This document shows positions 33,001-41,795 of a stretch of 64,000 nucleotides of DNA, in pieces. The stretch is from the NCBI RefSeq assembly GCF_001078055.1, contig NZ_CP010777.1, positions 3,625,001 through 3,689,000 of the forward strand, given 5' to 3'. A program made the translations under genes and the position numbers. This DNA is from Rufibacter radiotolerans. Lineage in GTDB: Bacteria; Bacteroidota; Bacteroidia; Cytophagales; Hymenobacteraceae. A model generated the notes under the pieces. The model worked only from the letters and a program-made list of their open reading frames with translations, had not been told where the DNA came from and made no database searches. Position 1 is the first letter of the stretch, and every line of letters starts with the position of its first letter.

Positions 33001-34266
33001 GGCCAGGCTGGAAGCGTCCTGGGGGTTGTGGCGGTACCGGGTGTAGGCGCCTGTGGCCCGGTCCAGGTATAATAAGCCCCCGCCGTTGGTCGCCATCCAG
33101 AGGTTTCCCCGGTCATCCTCGGCAAAGGCATTGATATCTTCATAAGGCAAGCTTCCGGGCGCGGTGCTCAGGTGCTTGGCCGCCGGAAACCGGATGATGT
33201 TCTTGTGGTAATAATTCACCCCTTTCTTAAAGGTCCCTACCCATACAATGCCTTCGTTGTCTTTATAAAGCGTGTTGATGCTGTTATGGGCCAGGCTGCT
33301 CTCCACCTCGTCGTTGTTCCTGATGGGCTGCACCGTCCAGGACCGTTTATCCAGCACATTAATGCCGCCGTGGTCTGCCCCAATCCAGATCTTGCCTTTC
33401 TCCCCTTCCACAATGCCCCGGGTAAGGTTGCTGCTCAAGGCCAGGCGCTGCGAGCCCTTATCAAAATGCTGCAGGGTCTTTAAGGAGCTATCATAGAAAA
33501 ACACGCCGCCTTCCTTTTCCCGCATGTACAGCCAGAGGTCATTGTCGCTGTCCACGGTGAGGGCGTAGTCCAGTTGCTGTTGGCTGTAGGTGCGGTAGAT
33601 CTCGTCATTCCGTTCTTCTATTTTAAGGGTCTTTCCGTTCAGCCGCTCCAGAAGGCCGTTGCGGTGCACTATCCAGATATCGCCGTGGGTGGTTTGGCCT
33701 ATGGCTGAAATAGTATTGGTACTGAGGCCGCCTTTGGCCCCAAGGGAATGCCGGAGGAGATGCGTACGCTGGGTGCGGGGGTTGTACCTGGCCAGCCCCA
33801 TTCCCCTCACCACGAACCAGAAATTGCCGTCTCTGCCTTTCAAGACATGGTCAACCGTGGCATCTGCCGGCAAAGCCATCTGCCGTAAAAGGTCCCGCTG
33901 GCGCCGGATGAACTGTTCCGTGGCCGGGTTGTAGATGCACATGCCCTGCGAGGTTTTGACCCAGATCTTGCCGCCCGGCCCTTCCGCCAGTTGGAGCACA
34001 TCGTTATTCCTTAAGGAGGTGGAGTCATTGGAATGGTACCGGAAGACCTTGCACCTGTAGCCGTCATACCGGTTCAACCCCGAGGCGGTGCCCACCCACA
34101 CGTACCCCCGGCTATCTTTCAAAATACATTTGACCTGGTTGCTGGACAACCCGCTATTGATATCCAGCAAGGAGAACCGGAAAGGCTCCGGCACGCCGGC
34201 CTGCGCCAGGGGTATTCCTCCTATCAACCACCACAAAAGCAAAAACCATCTCTGAAAACGCATCAT
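30079..34266 (-). CDS. Hybrid two-component system regulator (propeller sensor, histidine kinase, receiver, AraC output)
   Basis: Single-protein sensor-regulator of the HTCS type that switches on glycan-utilisation genes when an oligosaccharide binds its periplasmic part. 1395 residues: signal peptide (to about 23), two seven-bladed propellers of repeated [DN]xxGxxWVGT-type units (about 28-735), Y_Y_Y domain (about 755-830), membrane helix (VAYAGYVVLLGLALVAVRRL), HisKA with H877 in NVSHEFRTPL, HATPase with DTGIGIP and GSGIGLALA, receiver with D1188 in VVSDVMMPEL, and a C-terminal AraC HTH pair. All catalytic boxes look intact. It is divergent from GH3 and upstream of GH9, the likely targets. 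Confidence 0.95.
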   Translation of the reverse strand: MMRFQRWFLLLWWLIGGIPLAQAGVPEPFRFSLLDINSGLSSNQVKCILKDSRGYVWVGTASGLNRYDGYRCKVFRYHSNDSTSLRNNDVLQLAEGPGGKIWVKTSQGMCIYNPATEQFIRRQRDLLRQMALPADATVDHVLKGRDGNFWFVVRGMGLARYNPRTQRTHLLRHSLGAKGGLSTNTISAIGQTTHGDIWIVHRNGLLERLNGKTLKIEERNDEIYRTYSQQQLDYALTVDSDNDLWLYMREKEGGVFFYDSSLKTLQHFDKGSQRLALSSNLTRGIVEGEKGKIWIGADHGGINVLDKRSWTVQPIRNNDEVESSLAHNSINTLYKDNEGIVWVGTFKKGVNYYHKNIIRFPAAKHLSTAPGSLPYEDINAFAEDDRGNLWMATNGGGLLYLDRATGAYTRYRHNPQDASSLASDVVVNLLIDRNKQLWVGTYLGGLDRFDGKKFTHFKNEPGSPASISDNSIWELYEDRRGNLWIGTLRGGLEMLDPARKKLVHSTLKGGQYPVHCDYISSIAEDRHGNLWVAGGYGIDIFHQETGKSSLLLHDPKNPGSLVSNQITAIFKDSRQNMWVGTAEGLDLYQEKTGSFTHFTPESGLSNSAVSSVVEDQSGHLWVSTQNGVFQVIPQKSVKGGITYAIRNFDELDGLQGKTFNERAGISLKSGEVILGGPNGFNLFHPARIEKNAVAPKVVFTDFQLFNKSLAPNQPYNGRVILSQTIADTRQITLEHDENAFSIEFAALNYIHPEKNRYRYQLEGFDQGWRTVDSHNRKVSYTNLDPGHYTFRVMAANNDGVWNRQGASVELVVLAPFWQTPVAYAGYVVLLGLALVAVRRLELRKARARFLAEQEKREVRQLHELDLMKIKFFTNVSHEFRTPLTLILAPIEKLLRTSPDPDQQQQFQMIQKNARRLLHMVNQLLDFKKMGLEEMNLSLAEGDVVDFVRETVHSFLDLSDKKGISLSFRSSVERLQIAFDHDKLEKVLFNLLSNAFKFTPGQGRIEVELHCRENDSSVEGLKILEIKVRDTGIGIPKDNQAKIFERFFRDAVPDHMMNQGSGIGLALASEFVHLHAGLISVESTPGQGSCFTVTLPVKELQNPVALPEEQPTPEEPMTQPIEIPVVNASPPAPAVGPQKPLVLVVEDNDDFRFYLKDNLQGHFRVVEASNGKEGWQKALALLPDLVVSDVMMPELNGVDFCKKMKQDPRTSHIPFVLLTAHASEEKHLTGLDVGANDYLTKPFNFELLLTRIRNLITQREQLQKVFEKKISVQTSQEKIVSLDDKLIQKAIKYVEENLSNTDLTVEEMSRELGVSRVHLYKKMVAITGQSPVEFIRKIRLQHAAQLLGKSQLTVAEVAYKVGFNNRKYFTKYFKEEYQMLPSVYAEQEQKEPIGEA

Positions 34267-34426
34267 CCCTGCAGGAGTAATAAAAACAAAGCTGACCCTG
34301 AAGGCCGTCTTTTGGTAACAAATGGAGCCCTCAGCACTAGTGCCTCTCTACCCCGATGGAATTTACTCCTTATTTGCAGATTTTACAAAACTGCCCCCTG
34401 AATCAGGCAGCCACACCCGCCATTTT

Positions 34427-34466
34427 CCGTTTTGAGCCCGTTTTTTTGAAAACCTGCCAAAACCAG
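34427..34466. repeat. 40-bp intergenic palindrome, copy 16
   Basis: The left arm is CCGTTTTGAGCCCGTTTT, the loop TTTG and the right arm AAAACCTGCCAAAACCAG, with several mismatches. Confidence 0.7.
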
Positions 34467-34552
34467 GGGGCCTTCCCTTTGAAAATAAAGCTGTAAAAGG
34501 GCTTCCTTTCCGCGGCTCGGCAGGCCATACGGGATCAAATGTTTCAATCTGT

Positions 34553-34565
34553 GGTATCATTTGTT
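34553..34565 (-). promoter_or_regulatory. Possible regulator site, AACAAATGATA core, between hybrid regulator and GH3
   Basis: Identical 13-mer (AACAAATGATACC on the reverse strand) to the site upstream of GH9, and it shares the 11-base core with the 32-bp box at 48771. It lies 120 bp before the GH3 start and 287 bp before the regulator start. Inference from recurrence only. Confidence 0.4.
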
Positions 34566-34685
34566 AAGTAGGGCCTTTTTAGTCCTTTTTCCCGATTGGG
34601 TTGAATTCTAAATCCCTAATTTCAGTGCACCATCAGGCGTACAGCAAAAGTTTTTCCGCCCTGCTTGGTACTACTTACCTAACCC

Positions 34686-37013
34686 ATGAGGCAGTTTTCA
34701 CCTTACATTCTGGGCCTTGCCCTCTTGTTTCATTCATGCGGACCTACCCAATCGGCCCAATCCTCTAAACCAGAGGCGGCCCCGGTAGCGGCCGGCACTT
34801 CTTCTGCGTCTACCCCAAAAGACAGATTCATTGAAGACCTGCTGGCCCAGATGACCCTGGAGGAAAAAGTGGGACAAATGACCCAGCTGACTATTGACGT
34901 TATTCTGCAAGGGAATGAGGCCACGGTGATAGACACGGCCAAGCTTCGGCGGGTAATTTCAGACTACCATATAGGTTCGCTTTTGAACGTGCGCAACCGT
35001 GCCTATACCATAGAAGAGTGGCACCGCTTGCTTACCGCCATCCAGAACGCGGCGGCCACTACCCGGCTGCGCATACCGGTCATCTATGGCATTGACGCCA
35101 TCCATGGAGCTAACTACATAGCCGGCTCCACCCTTTTCCCGCATAACATAGGCATGGCGGCCACGCGCAACCCAGATCTGGTGAACCAGCTAGCGCGCAT
35201 CACTGCCCTGGAAACCCGGGCTGCCGGCATTCCCTGGAACTTTGATCCGGTACTGGATGTGGGCCGCCAGCCGCTGTGGCCCCGCTTTGAGGAGACCTTC
35301 GGCGAAGACGTGTTTATGGTCAAGACCATGGGCGCCGCCGCTATTAAAGGATATGAGCAGAATGGCCTGGGGCCCGATTTTACGGTAGCCTCCTGCATGA
35401 AGCATTATCTGGGTTACTCCTACCCGTCTACCGGCAAAGACCGCACTCCTTCTTATATACCAGAGCAGATGCTGCGCGAGATCTTCCTGCCTCCGTTCAA
35501 GGCGGCCGTAGACGCGGGGGCCTCCACCGTCATGATCAACTCAGGGGAGATCAACGGTGTGCCGGTACACGGGAGTAAATACTTTCTCACCCAGATTCTG
35601 CGCGACGAACTTGGCTTTGAGGGCGTGGCCGTGTCTGACTGGGAAGACGTGATCAGGTTGCACACCCGCCACAAGGTGGCCGCCACGCCCAAAGAGGCCG
35701 TGAGAATGGCCGTAGAAGCCGGCCTGGACATGAGCATGGTGCCGTATGATTTCACGTTCTATGACCACTTGGTGGCCCTGGTGAAAGAAGGCGCTATCTC
35801 AGAGGAGCGCATCAACGTTTCGGTGCGCCGTATTCTGGCTCTCAAGAAGAAAGTAGGCTTGTTTGAGCAGTCTTTGCCAAAAACCGCCCTGAAAAGCAGC
35901 GTGCACAAGCCCGAGTTTGACAAAGTGTCTCTGCAGGCGGCCCTGGAAAGCCTGACCTTGCTCAAAAACGAGAAGCAAACCCTACCCCTCCGTAAAGGCA
36001 CCAAGATTCTGATAGCTGGCCCGGCCGCCAACTCCCTGAGCACCCTGCACGGCAGCTGGTCTTACGTGTGGCAAGGCAATGATGAAACCAAATACCCCGC
36101 TAAAGCTAAAACCGCCCTGCAGGCGCTGGTAGAGAAAGTAGGGAAAGACAATGTCATCTCCCGCTCCGTGGCAGATTTCGGGGCCGCGGCCAATTACAAC
36201 GTAGCCCAACTGAAGAAAGACGCTGCCCAGGCCCAGGCCGTGGTGCTGTTCCTCGGGGAGAAAGCCTATGCCGAAAGCCCAGGTGTGATAGACAACCTTA
36301 ATCTGGAGGAAAACCAACTGGCCCTGGTACGGGCTGCTAAAGAAACCGGCAAACCTGTAATTCTGGTGCTGCTGGAAGGCCGACCACGCGTGGTTTCTGC
36401 CATAGAGCCTTTGGCAGACGCTATTTTACTGGCCTACAGACCAGCCACCTTCGGGGGAGCCGCCATGGCGGACGTGCTGTTCGGTGACTACAACCCAGAC
36501 GGTGCGCTGCCTTTTACCTATCCGCGGCACGCGGGAGATGTGCTCACCTATGACCATAAAGGGACAGAAGTAATCAGGGAAGATGTACCTAACGTAGCCG
36601 GGAACCGGGGCTTCAATCCGCAGTGGGAATTTGGCCATGGGTTAAGCTACACCACCTTTGCCTTCACAGACCTGCGCTCCAGCAAGACCGCCTTTAGCGA
36701 CAATGACCAGCTGCAGGTAACGGTAAAAGTGAAAAACACAGGCAGCAGGGCCGGCAAGAAAGCCGTGGAGCTCTACAGCCATGACCAGTTTGCCAGCATT
36801 ACCCCCAGCGCCAGAAGGCTAAGGGCTTTCTCTAAAGTGGCCCTGAACCCCGGCGAGGAAAAAGAAGTGAGCTTTACCTTATCTGCCAAGAACCTGGCGT
36901 TTGTGAACGAGGCCGGAAAATGGGTAACCGAACCGGGCGCCTTTGACCTGATGGTAGGAAACCTGAAAACCACCGTGACGCTGCAACAAGCGGTGACCTT
37001 GAAAAAGCCTTAA
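34686..37013 (+). CDS. GH3 beta-glucosidase (BglX-like), lipoprotein
   Basis: Releases glucose from the non-reducing end of beta-linked oligosaccharides. 775 residues with a lipoprotein signal MRQFSPYILGLALLFHSC (Cys 18). The GH3 TIM barrel (about 60-400) has KHYLGYS and the nucleophile D318 in GVAVSDWEDV. The (alpha/beta)6 domain (about 420-620) and a C-terminal fibronectin-III-like domain (about 670-760, VTVKVKNTGSRAGKKAVELY) complete the usual three-domain layout. Membrane anchoring puts it in the periplasm or at the surface. With GH9 it would finish cellulose- or glucomannan-type oligosaccharides. Confidence 0.95.
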   Translation: MRQFSPYILGLALLFHSCGPTQSAQSSKPEAAPVAAGTSSASTPKDRFIEDLLAQMTLEEKVGQMTQLTIDVILQGNEATVIDTAKLRRVISDYHIGSLLNVRNRAYTIEEWHRLLTAIQNAAATTRLRIPVIYGIDAIHGANYIAGSTLFPHNIGMAATRNPDLVNQLARITALETRAAGIPWNFDPVLDVGRQPLWPRFEETFGEDVFMVKTMGAAAIKGYEQNGLGPDFTVASCMKHYLGYSYPSTGKDRTPSYIPEQMLREIFLPPFKAAVDAGASTVMINSGEINGVPVHGSKYFLTQILRDELGFEGVAVSDWEDVIRLHTRHKVAATPKEAVRMAVEAGLDMSMVPYDFTFYDHLVALVKEGAISEERINVSVRRILALKKKVGLFEQSLPKTALKSSVHKPEFDKVSLQAALESLTLLKNEKQTLPLRKGTKILIAGPAANSLSTLHGSWSYVWQGNDETKYPAKAKTALQALVEKVGKDNVISRSVADFGAAANYNVAQLKKDAAQAQAVVLFLGEKAYAESPGVIDNLNLEENQLALVRAAKETGKPVILVLLEGRPRVVSAIEPLADAILLAYRPATFGGAAMADVLFGDYNPDGALPFTYPRHAGDVLTYDHKGTEVIREDVPNVAGNRGFNPQWEFGHGLSYTTFAFTDLRSSKTAFSDNDQLQVTVKVKNTGSRAGKKAVELYSHDQFASITPSARRLRAFSKVALNPGEEKEVSFTLSAKNLAFVNEAGKWVTEPGAFDLMVGNLKTTVTLQQAVTLKKP

Positions 37014-37014
37014 C

Positions 37015-37054
37015 CTGTTTTAAGCACGTTTTCCGGAAAACAGACCCAAAACGC
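37015..37054. repeat. 40-bp intergenic palindrome, copy 17
   Basis: The left arm is CTGTTTTAAGCACGTTTT, the loop CCGG and the right arm AAAACAGACCCAAAACGC. It starts 2 bp after the GH3 stop, in the gap between convergent genes; no other terminator is seen there. Confidence 0.8.
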
Positions 37055-37097
37055 AGGTTTCAGAAGCAGTTGGGAGATGCCAGGTGTTGCCTTGGCA

Positions 37098-37970
37098 CTA
37101 AATGAAAATACGGGAGCCGGAGTAGTTCTGCCGGAATTCCTTGGGCGTGCAGCCGTTCTTGCGCTTGAAAATACGGTTGAAGTAAGACAAGTTATTGAAC
37201 CCGCATTTAAAGGACACCTCAGAAACAGTTTCGGTGGTGTCAATGAGCAGACGGGAAGCGTGACCCAGCCTTATTTCATTAAGGCTTTCAATAAAGGTTT
37301 TACCAGTGCGCTTTTTGATGAACCGGCTGAAAGAGACCTCGGGCATGTTCACCACCTTGGCCACATCGGCTAAAGAAACGGGTTTGTCATAAGAAGCGTG
37401 CATGTACTCAAAGGCTTTCTCAATGCGGCGGCTGTAGTAATTGAATTGGTCTGAGGTAAAGGTAGCGTTGGAGAGGGTGCGCATGTTGCGCGAGATAGAC
37501 AAATCATGAAGGATAGAGATCAGTTCCAGCACCGAGTCAAAATCGCCTTTTTGGGTGAGTTTCGCCAGCCGGGGCCTGAACGCCTCTTTTACTTCCCGGG
37601 AAAAGGAGATGCCTTTTCCCGCCTGCTCCAGCAGGGTTCTGATAAAACTCAGCTGGTTGCGGCGCAGGAATTTTTCATCCAGCAGATCACGGTGAAACTG
37701 GATGGTGATTTCCACTATTTCCTTGCTTTGGCACTGGTGCGTGAACCAGCCATGCGGCAGATTGCTTCCTATCAGGACTAACTCCAGGTCGTCAATCACC
37801 TCAACATGGTCCCCTACCACGCGCTTGGCCCCGGCCGCGTTGTAGATGAAGTTCAGCTCAAAATCATCATGGTAATGGAGCGGGAAGTTAAACTCCTGCT
37901 TTACCCGGGAGAACATAGTAAAGCAGTCATTTTGGGTTAAAGGGGTAATCTCTCTGTAAATGGCACTCAT
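37098..37970 (-). CDS. AraC-family transcriptional regulator (cupin sensor)
   Basis: A 290-residue activator with an N-terminal cupin-like ligand domain (about 20-95; FPLHYHDDFELNFIYNAAG gives the paired His/Glu pattern) and a C-terminal double HTH (about 190-285): PVSLADVAKVVNMPEVSFSR and VSEVSFKCGFNNLSYFNRIF, the second being the strongly conserved AraC helix. It is divergent from the SusC gene across a 573-bp gap that contains the 32-bp box, which makes it the best candidate regulator of the mannan locus. The ligand is probably a manno-oligosaccharide or sugar; not shown by sequence. Confidence 0.9.
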   Translation of the reverse strand: MSAIYREITPLTQNDCFTMFSRVKQEFNFPLHYHDDFELNFIYNAAGAKRVVGDHVEVIDDLELVLIGSNLPHGWFTHQCQSKEIVEITIQFHRDLLDEKFLRRNQLSFIRTLLEQAGKGISFSREVKEAFRPRLAKLTQKGDFDSVLELISILHDLSISRNMRTLSNATFTSDQFNYYSRRIEKAFEYMHASYDKPVSLADVAKVVNMPEVSFSRFIKKRTGKTFIESLNEIRLGHASRLLIDTTETVSEVSFKCGFNNLSYFNRIFKRKNGCTPKEFRQNYSGSRIFI

Positions 37971-38240
37971 ACAAGTGAAAATTAGGCTCTGCTATTACCT
38001 GTAAAGGTACACCATAGGTCATAGCTAAAATAAGACTATTAAATTTTTTTAAAAAGTATATTCTATCTTTAAAAAACCCAGCAACAACTACCTCTTTTAG
38101 AACCTTACATAATTCTTTTATAATTATTTATTTTTTGCAGCAACTTGGTTTGGTTAGAATTTCAACAAAATAAATTATCTTTAAGACATGCTTTCTACCA
38201 CTTTTACAAACCTCAGCCAAAAAGCACGTTTTTTTCGCCT

Positions 38241-38262
38241 GTTATGCCAACGTTGGCATAAC
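38241..38262. promoter_or_regulatory. Palindromic operator-like site (LacI-type symmetry)
   Basis: TTATGCCAACGTTGGCATAA is perfectly self-complementary and extends one more G/C pair at each end (22 bp). A central CG with flanking AA/TT is the pattern of LacI-family operators. It ends 7 bp before the 32-bp box. No LacI-type gene is in the window. Confidence 0.55.
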
Positions 38263-38269
38263 ACTGCCT

Positions 38270-38301
38270 GTTTCCATCAAACAATTGATAAAATAGTATT
38301 A
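38270..38301 (+). promoter_or_regulatory. 32-bp activator box upstream of SusC
   Basis: Begins GTTTCCATCAAACAATTGAT and ends AAAATAGTATTA. It is identical at 31 of 32 positions to 48771-48802 and has the same 21-bp distance to a TAnnTTTG box. Position relative to the inferred start is about -66 to -35, where an AraC-type class II activator would bind. No -33 TTG is present, as expected for an activator-dependent promoter. Confidence 0.75.
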
Positions 38302-38322
38302 CCTCACCCTTGGTCCTCCTCT

Positions 38323-38330
38323 TAGCTTTG
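38323..38330 (+). promoter_or_regulatory. -7 box of SusC operon promoter
   Basis: TAGCTTTG fits TAnnTTTG and lies exactly 21 bp after the 32-bp box, as at the GH26 operon. Confidence 0.7.
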
Positions 38331-38543
38331 TATGGCCAATAGGAAGGACGCTACCCCAGGGTTGGCAGAGGTGAGTTCCCCTTAGAATCTTCTTCAGGCC
38401 CGGGCAAAAAAGAAGACTTACTCCTTATTGTGCCTTACCTACTTATCTCTGAATGCCCTTAGTTTTTTACACTGTACCCATAGCCCGGCTTGCGGGCATG
38501 TTTAATCAATTACTTAGTTCACCCTTTAATTAAAAATCATCTT

Positions 38544-41500
38544 ATGATTAAAAACCTCTACTCAGACAAAGGTTACCCCAAGCGTACTTTTGTGTTCAGG
38601 CCAAAGGCAGTCTGGACCATAATTGCACTGCTCCTGGTAATCTTACTTCAGGCTCAGGCCGGTCTGGCCCAGGACGCCAAAAGGAAAATAACTGGTAAAG
38701 TAACCTCAGCGGCCGATAATTCTGCCATGCCTGGGGTAAGCGTGGTGGTGAAAGGGACCACCAACGGAGCTGCCACCGACGCCAGCGGAAACTTTTCCCT
38801 GGATGTCTCAGACAATGATGTGCTGGTAATCACCTTCATTGGCTACGTTTCGCAAGAAGTGGCGGTAGGTAACAAGACTTCGCTAACGGTAAGCCTTAAG
38901 GAAGACGCCCAGGCACTGAGTGAAGTAGTGGTGACCGGCTATGGTGAGTTAAGAAGAAATGACATCACCGGCGCCCAATCCACTATCACCGCCGTGGAGA
39001 TGGAGAGAACCGTGAACACCACCATTGAGCAGGCCATTCAGGGCCGTGCCGCCGGGGTGTACGTAACCCAGAACACCGGGGCTCCGGGAGGAGGCATCTC
39101 GGTGAACATTAGAGGGGTAAGTACGCTGGGCGGTTCCAATGAACCATTATATGTGATTGACGGCGTTCAGATTCAGGGCTCCAACTCTGCTTCCGGAACC
39201 AACCCTTTGTCAGCCATTAACCCGGCAGACATTGAGAGCATGGAAGTGCTGCAAGGCCCTTCGGCCACCGCGGTGTACGGCTCAAGAGGTACCAACGGGG
39301 TGGTATTGATCACTACCAAACGCGGTAAATCTGGGGAGATAAAGCTTAACTACGGGTACTTATACAGTTTGCAGACGGCCCCAAAACGCCAGAATGTAAT
39401 GAACCTGCAGCAGTATGCCCAAATGGAGAATGAGTATAAAGCCCTGGCAGGCGGCACCCCCAGAGAAGAATTTCTGGATCCTTCTTTATTAGGAAAAGGA
39501 ACCGACTGGCAGAAGGAATTATTCAACAACGCCCCTATGCAAAAGCACCAGCTTAGCGTAAGCGGCGGAAGCGACAAAACCACCTACTACCTGTCTGGGG
39601 AGCACATGACCCAGGACGGTATTGCCCTGGGCTCTGGCTTCAACCGTAACTCGGTTCGCCTGAACCTGGACAACCAGGCCAAGAAATGGCTCACCATTGG
39701 CGGTAACTTCAACTTTGCCCAGACCAATGAAAAACTGGCCTCTACCCAGTCTAACCTTATCTCATTGGCCCTGCAGTTGCCTCCGCATATCCCGGTCCGC
39801 AACATTAACGGTACTTACGGCGGCGGAACGGAGACTCCTACCAATCAATCTGAGCGCTACACTCCACCCAACCCTATTGGTCTGGCCAACATTGTGACCA
39901 ATGAGCTTACCAGAAGACAACTATTGGGCGGTGTGAATATTGGCATCAAGATTCTGGAAGGCCTTGACTTCCGGACCTCTTTCAACGGAAACGTAAACTT
40001 CTCCAACTCACAGTTCTTCCAACCTACCTATGAGTTTGGCATTCAGAGACGCGTGGAGGCCCAGCTGAACAACAGCCACAATTTGGGTACCTATTGGAAC
40101 TGGAACCAGATGCTCCAGTACCAGAAGACTTTTGGCAAGCACAGCATCAATGCCATGGCCACCCATGAGTCACAGGAATCTCAGTGGAGAAACCTGTCTG
40201 GGGAGAGACGCGGGTTCCAGACCAATGACGTGCTTGACCTGAACGCAGGAGCCATTCTTACCAGCGTGGCCGGTGGCGGACATGGAGACTGGGCTATGGA
40301 GTCTTACCTGGGCCGTGTGAACTACAACTTCAATGACCGCTACATCTTGCAGGCTGCCTTCAGGGCAGATGGTTCTGTGTATTTCGGTCCGGAGAACAAA
40401 TGGGGATACTTCCCATCTGTATCTGCAGCCTGGAGGGTTTCTGAAGAACCTTTCTTCAATGTGCCAATGGTGAGCGACCTTAGGTTACGGTATGAAATTG
40501 GTCTTACTGGTAGCCAGGCACAAGGTGGCGGGGCTATTTACGGCACCCTATCTGCAGGACCCTCTCCTTTTGGCGGCGGAACCAGCTTTATCCCTAACCG
40601 GTACCCTAACCCTAACTTCCAGTGGGAAGAAACCAGAACCAACAACTTTGGAATTAACCTGGGCTTGTTTGAGAACCGCATTCAGTTAGAGGCAGACTAT
40701 TACATCAAGAACACAGACAACCTAATCTTGCAGGCTAGTTTACCATTCTACATGGGTACCAGCGGTGTGGGTTCTGTATCTGCGCCAACGGTGAACATCG
40801 GGTCCCTCCAGAACAAGGGCTGGAACTTCGCCCTTAACACCATCAACATTGACAACGGCGCTTTTAAATGGTCTTCTAACTTCAACATCTCTCATTTTAA
40901 CACCACTGTTAAAAGCCTTTCCACAGAAAGCAGCATCTTGAACAGAACCACCAGAGAGTGGAACCTGTGGTCACAGCGCACAGTAGTGGGTCAGTCGCCC
41001 TGGTTGTTCTATGGCTATATAGAGGACGGCATTTTCGGAAGCGTGGAAGAAGTAGAGAAAAGCGCACGCCCAGCAGACAACAACGGGGTTCTTTTCCCGG
41101 TTGGACCAAACAGCGTTTGGATTGGTGACGTGAAGTACCGTGACATCAGCGGCCCTGAAGGCAAGCCAGATGGTATCATTGACAGCTATGACCAGACCTT
41201 TATTGGTAACCCATGGCCTAAGTATACCGCCGGCTTCACCAACAACTTCTCTTATAAAGGCTTTGACCTGAGCATGCTCATCACCAGCACTGTTGGTAAT
41301 GACATCTACAACTGGGTACGCAATGAGAACTCCAACCCTAACAACATCAACTTAGGCCGCAACCTGTTTACAGGAGCCTTAGATTATGCTAAAGTGGGCG
41401 TGAACGCACAAGGCAACCCAACCTTGTTGAACCCTGGCACTACGGTAGCCAGAATGTCTGGTGGTAACAGAAACAACAACTTTGGTCGCCACACAGACAA

Positions 41501-41777
41501 GTATGTGGAAGACGGTTCTTTTGTCCGCTTGAAGAACGTGAGCCTGACCTACAATTTACCAGGCAGCCTGGTTAGCCGCCTCAAATACATTGGCGGAGCC
41601 AGAATTGGCGCCAGCGCCCAGAACATCTGGACCATTACCGGCTACTCTGGTTATGACCCTGAAGTTGGTTCCCACGTGGGAGGCCTGGAGAACCCGAACA
41701 ACGCCGCCATTGGCGTTGACTATGGCCGCTACCCGCTTACCCCAATGTACTCTGTGAGTGTTGGTATTGATTTTTAA
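38544..41777 (+). CDS. SusC/RagA-family TonB-linked outer membrane receptor
   Basis: Outer-membrane TonB-dependent importer for oligosaccharides cut at the surface; works as a complex with the SusD that follows. 1077 residues from the ATG at 38544, which gives a signal sequence ending QAQAGLAQ near residue 46. A CarboxypepD_reg domain (KITGKVTSAADNSAMPG) at about 47-130, the plug (SEVVVTGYGELRRNDITGAQ, then the GAPGGGISVNIRGVSTLGG stretch) and a 22-stranded barrel ending VSVGIDF, with the C-terminal aromatic needed for assembly. It heads an operon with SusD 18 bp downstream and two binding proteins. Confidence 0.97.
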   Translation: MIKNLYSDKGYPKRTFVFRPKAVWTIIALLLVILLQAQAGLAQDAKRKITGKVTSAADNSAMPGVSVVVKGTTNGAATDASGNFSLDVSDNDVLVITFIGYVSQEVAVGNKTSLTVSLKEDAQALSEVVVTGYGELRRNDITGAQSTITAVEMERTVNTTIEQAIQGRAAGVYVTQNTGAPGGGISVNIRGVSTLGGSNEPLYVIDGVQIQGSNSASGTNPLSAINPADIESMEVLQGPSATAVYGSRGTNGVVLITTKRGKSGEIKLNYGYLYSLQTAPKRQNVMNLQQYAQMENEYKALAGGTPREEFLDPSLLGKGTDWQKELFNNAPMQKHQLSVSGGSDKTTYYLSGEHMTQDGIALGSGFNRNSVRLNLDNQAKKWLTIGGNFNFAQTNEKLASTQSNLISLALQLPPHIPVRNINGTYGGGTETPTNQSERYTPPNPIGLANIVTNELTRRQLLGGVNIGIKILEGLDFRTSFNGNVNFSNSQFFQPTYEFGIQRRVEAQLNNSHNLGTYWNWNQMLQYQKTFGKHSINAMATHESQESQWRNLSGERRGFQTNDVLDLNAGAILTSVAGGGHGDWAMESYLGRVNYNFNDRYILQAAFRADGSVYFGPENKWGYFPSVSAAWRVSEEPFFNVPMVSDLRLRYEIGLTGSQAQGGGAIYGTLSAGPSPFGGGTSFIPNRYPNPNFQWEETRTNNFGINLGLFENRIQLEADYYIKNTDNLILQASLPFYMGTSGVGSVSAPTVNIGSLQNKGWNFALNTINIDNGAFKWSSNFNISHFNTTVKSLSTESSILNRTTREWNLWSQRTVVGQSPWLFYGYIEDGIFGSVEEVEKSARPADNNGVLFPVGPNSVWIGDVKYRDISGPEGKPDGIIDSYDQTFIGNPWPKYTAGFTNNFSYKGFDLSMLITSTVGNDIYNWVRNENSNPNNINLGRNLFTGALDYAKVGVNAQGNPTLLNPGTTVARMSGGNRNNNFGRHTDKYVEDGSFVRLKNVSLTYNLPGSLVSRLKYIGGARIGASAQNIWTITGYSGYDPEVGSHVGGLENPNNAAIGVDYGRYPLTPMYSVSVGIDF

Positions 41778-41795
41778 CGTAACTCTTCCTTCAAA

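Larger units (their letters stand above)
34267..34685. other. Divergent promoter region between hybrid regulator and GH3
   Basis: 419 bp without a gene. It holds palindrome copy 16 (34427-34466) and the AACAAATGATACC 13-mer (34553-34565). ATCAAATG at 34534-34541 and CATTTGTT at 34559-34566 form a loose inverted pair around it. No clear TAnnTTTG box is visible on either strand. Confidence 0.45.
37971..38543. promoter_or_regulatory. 573-bp divergent control region between AraC regulator and SusC
   Basis: The left part (about 38020-38200) is very AT-rich and lacks genes; it should hold the AraC promoter. From 38241 the dense signals are a 20-22 bp palindrome, the 32-bp box and a TAGCTTTG -7 box. 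The transcript would start near 38336, leaving a SusC leader of about 200 nt. That leader shows no obvious riboswitch. Confidence 0.7.

Noticed and set aside
38600..41777. Internal frames of the SusC gene on either strand
   Set aside because: Short frames of 60-80 codons opposite or within a long conserved gene, with no start context.
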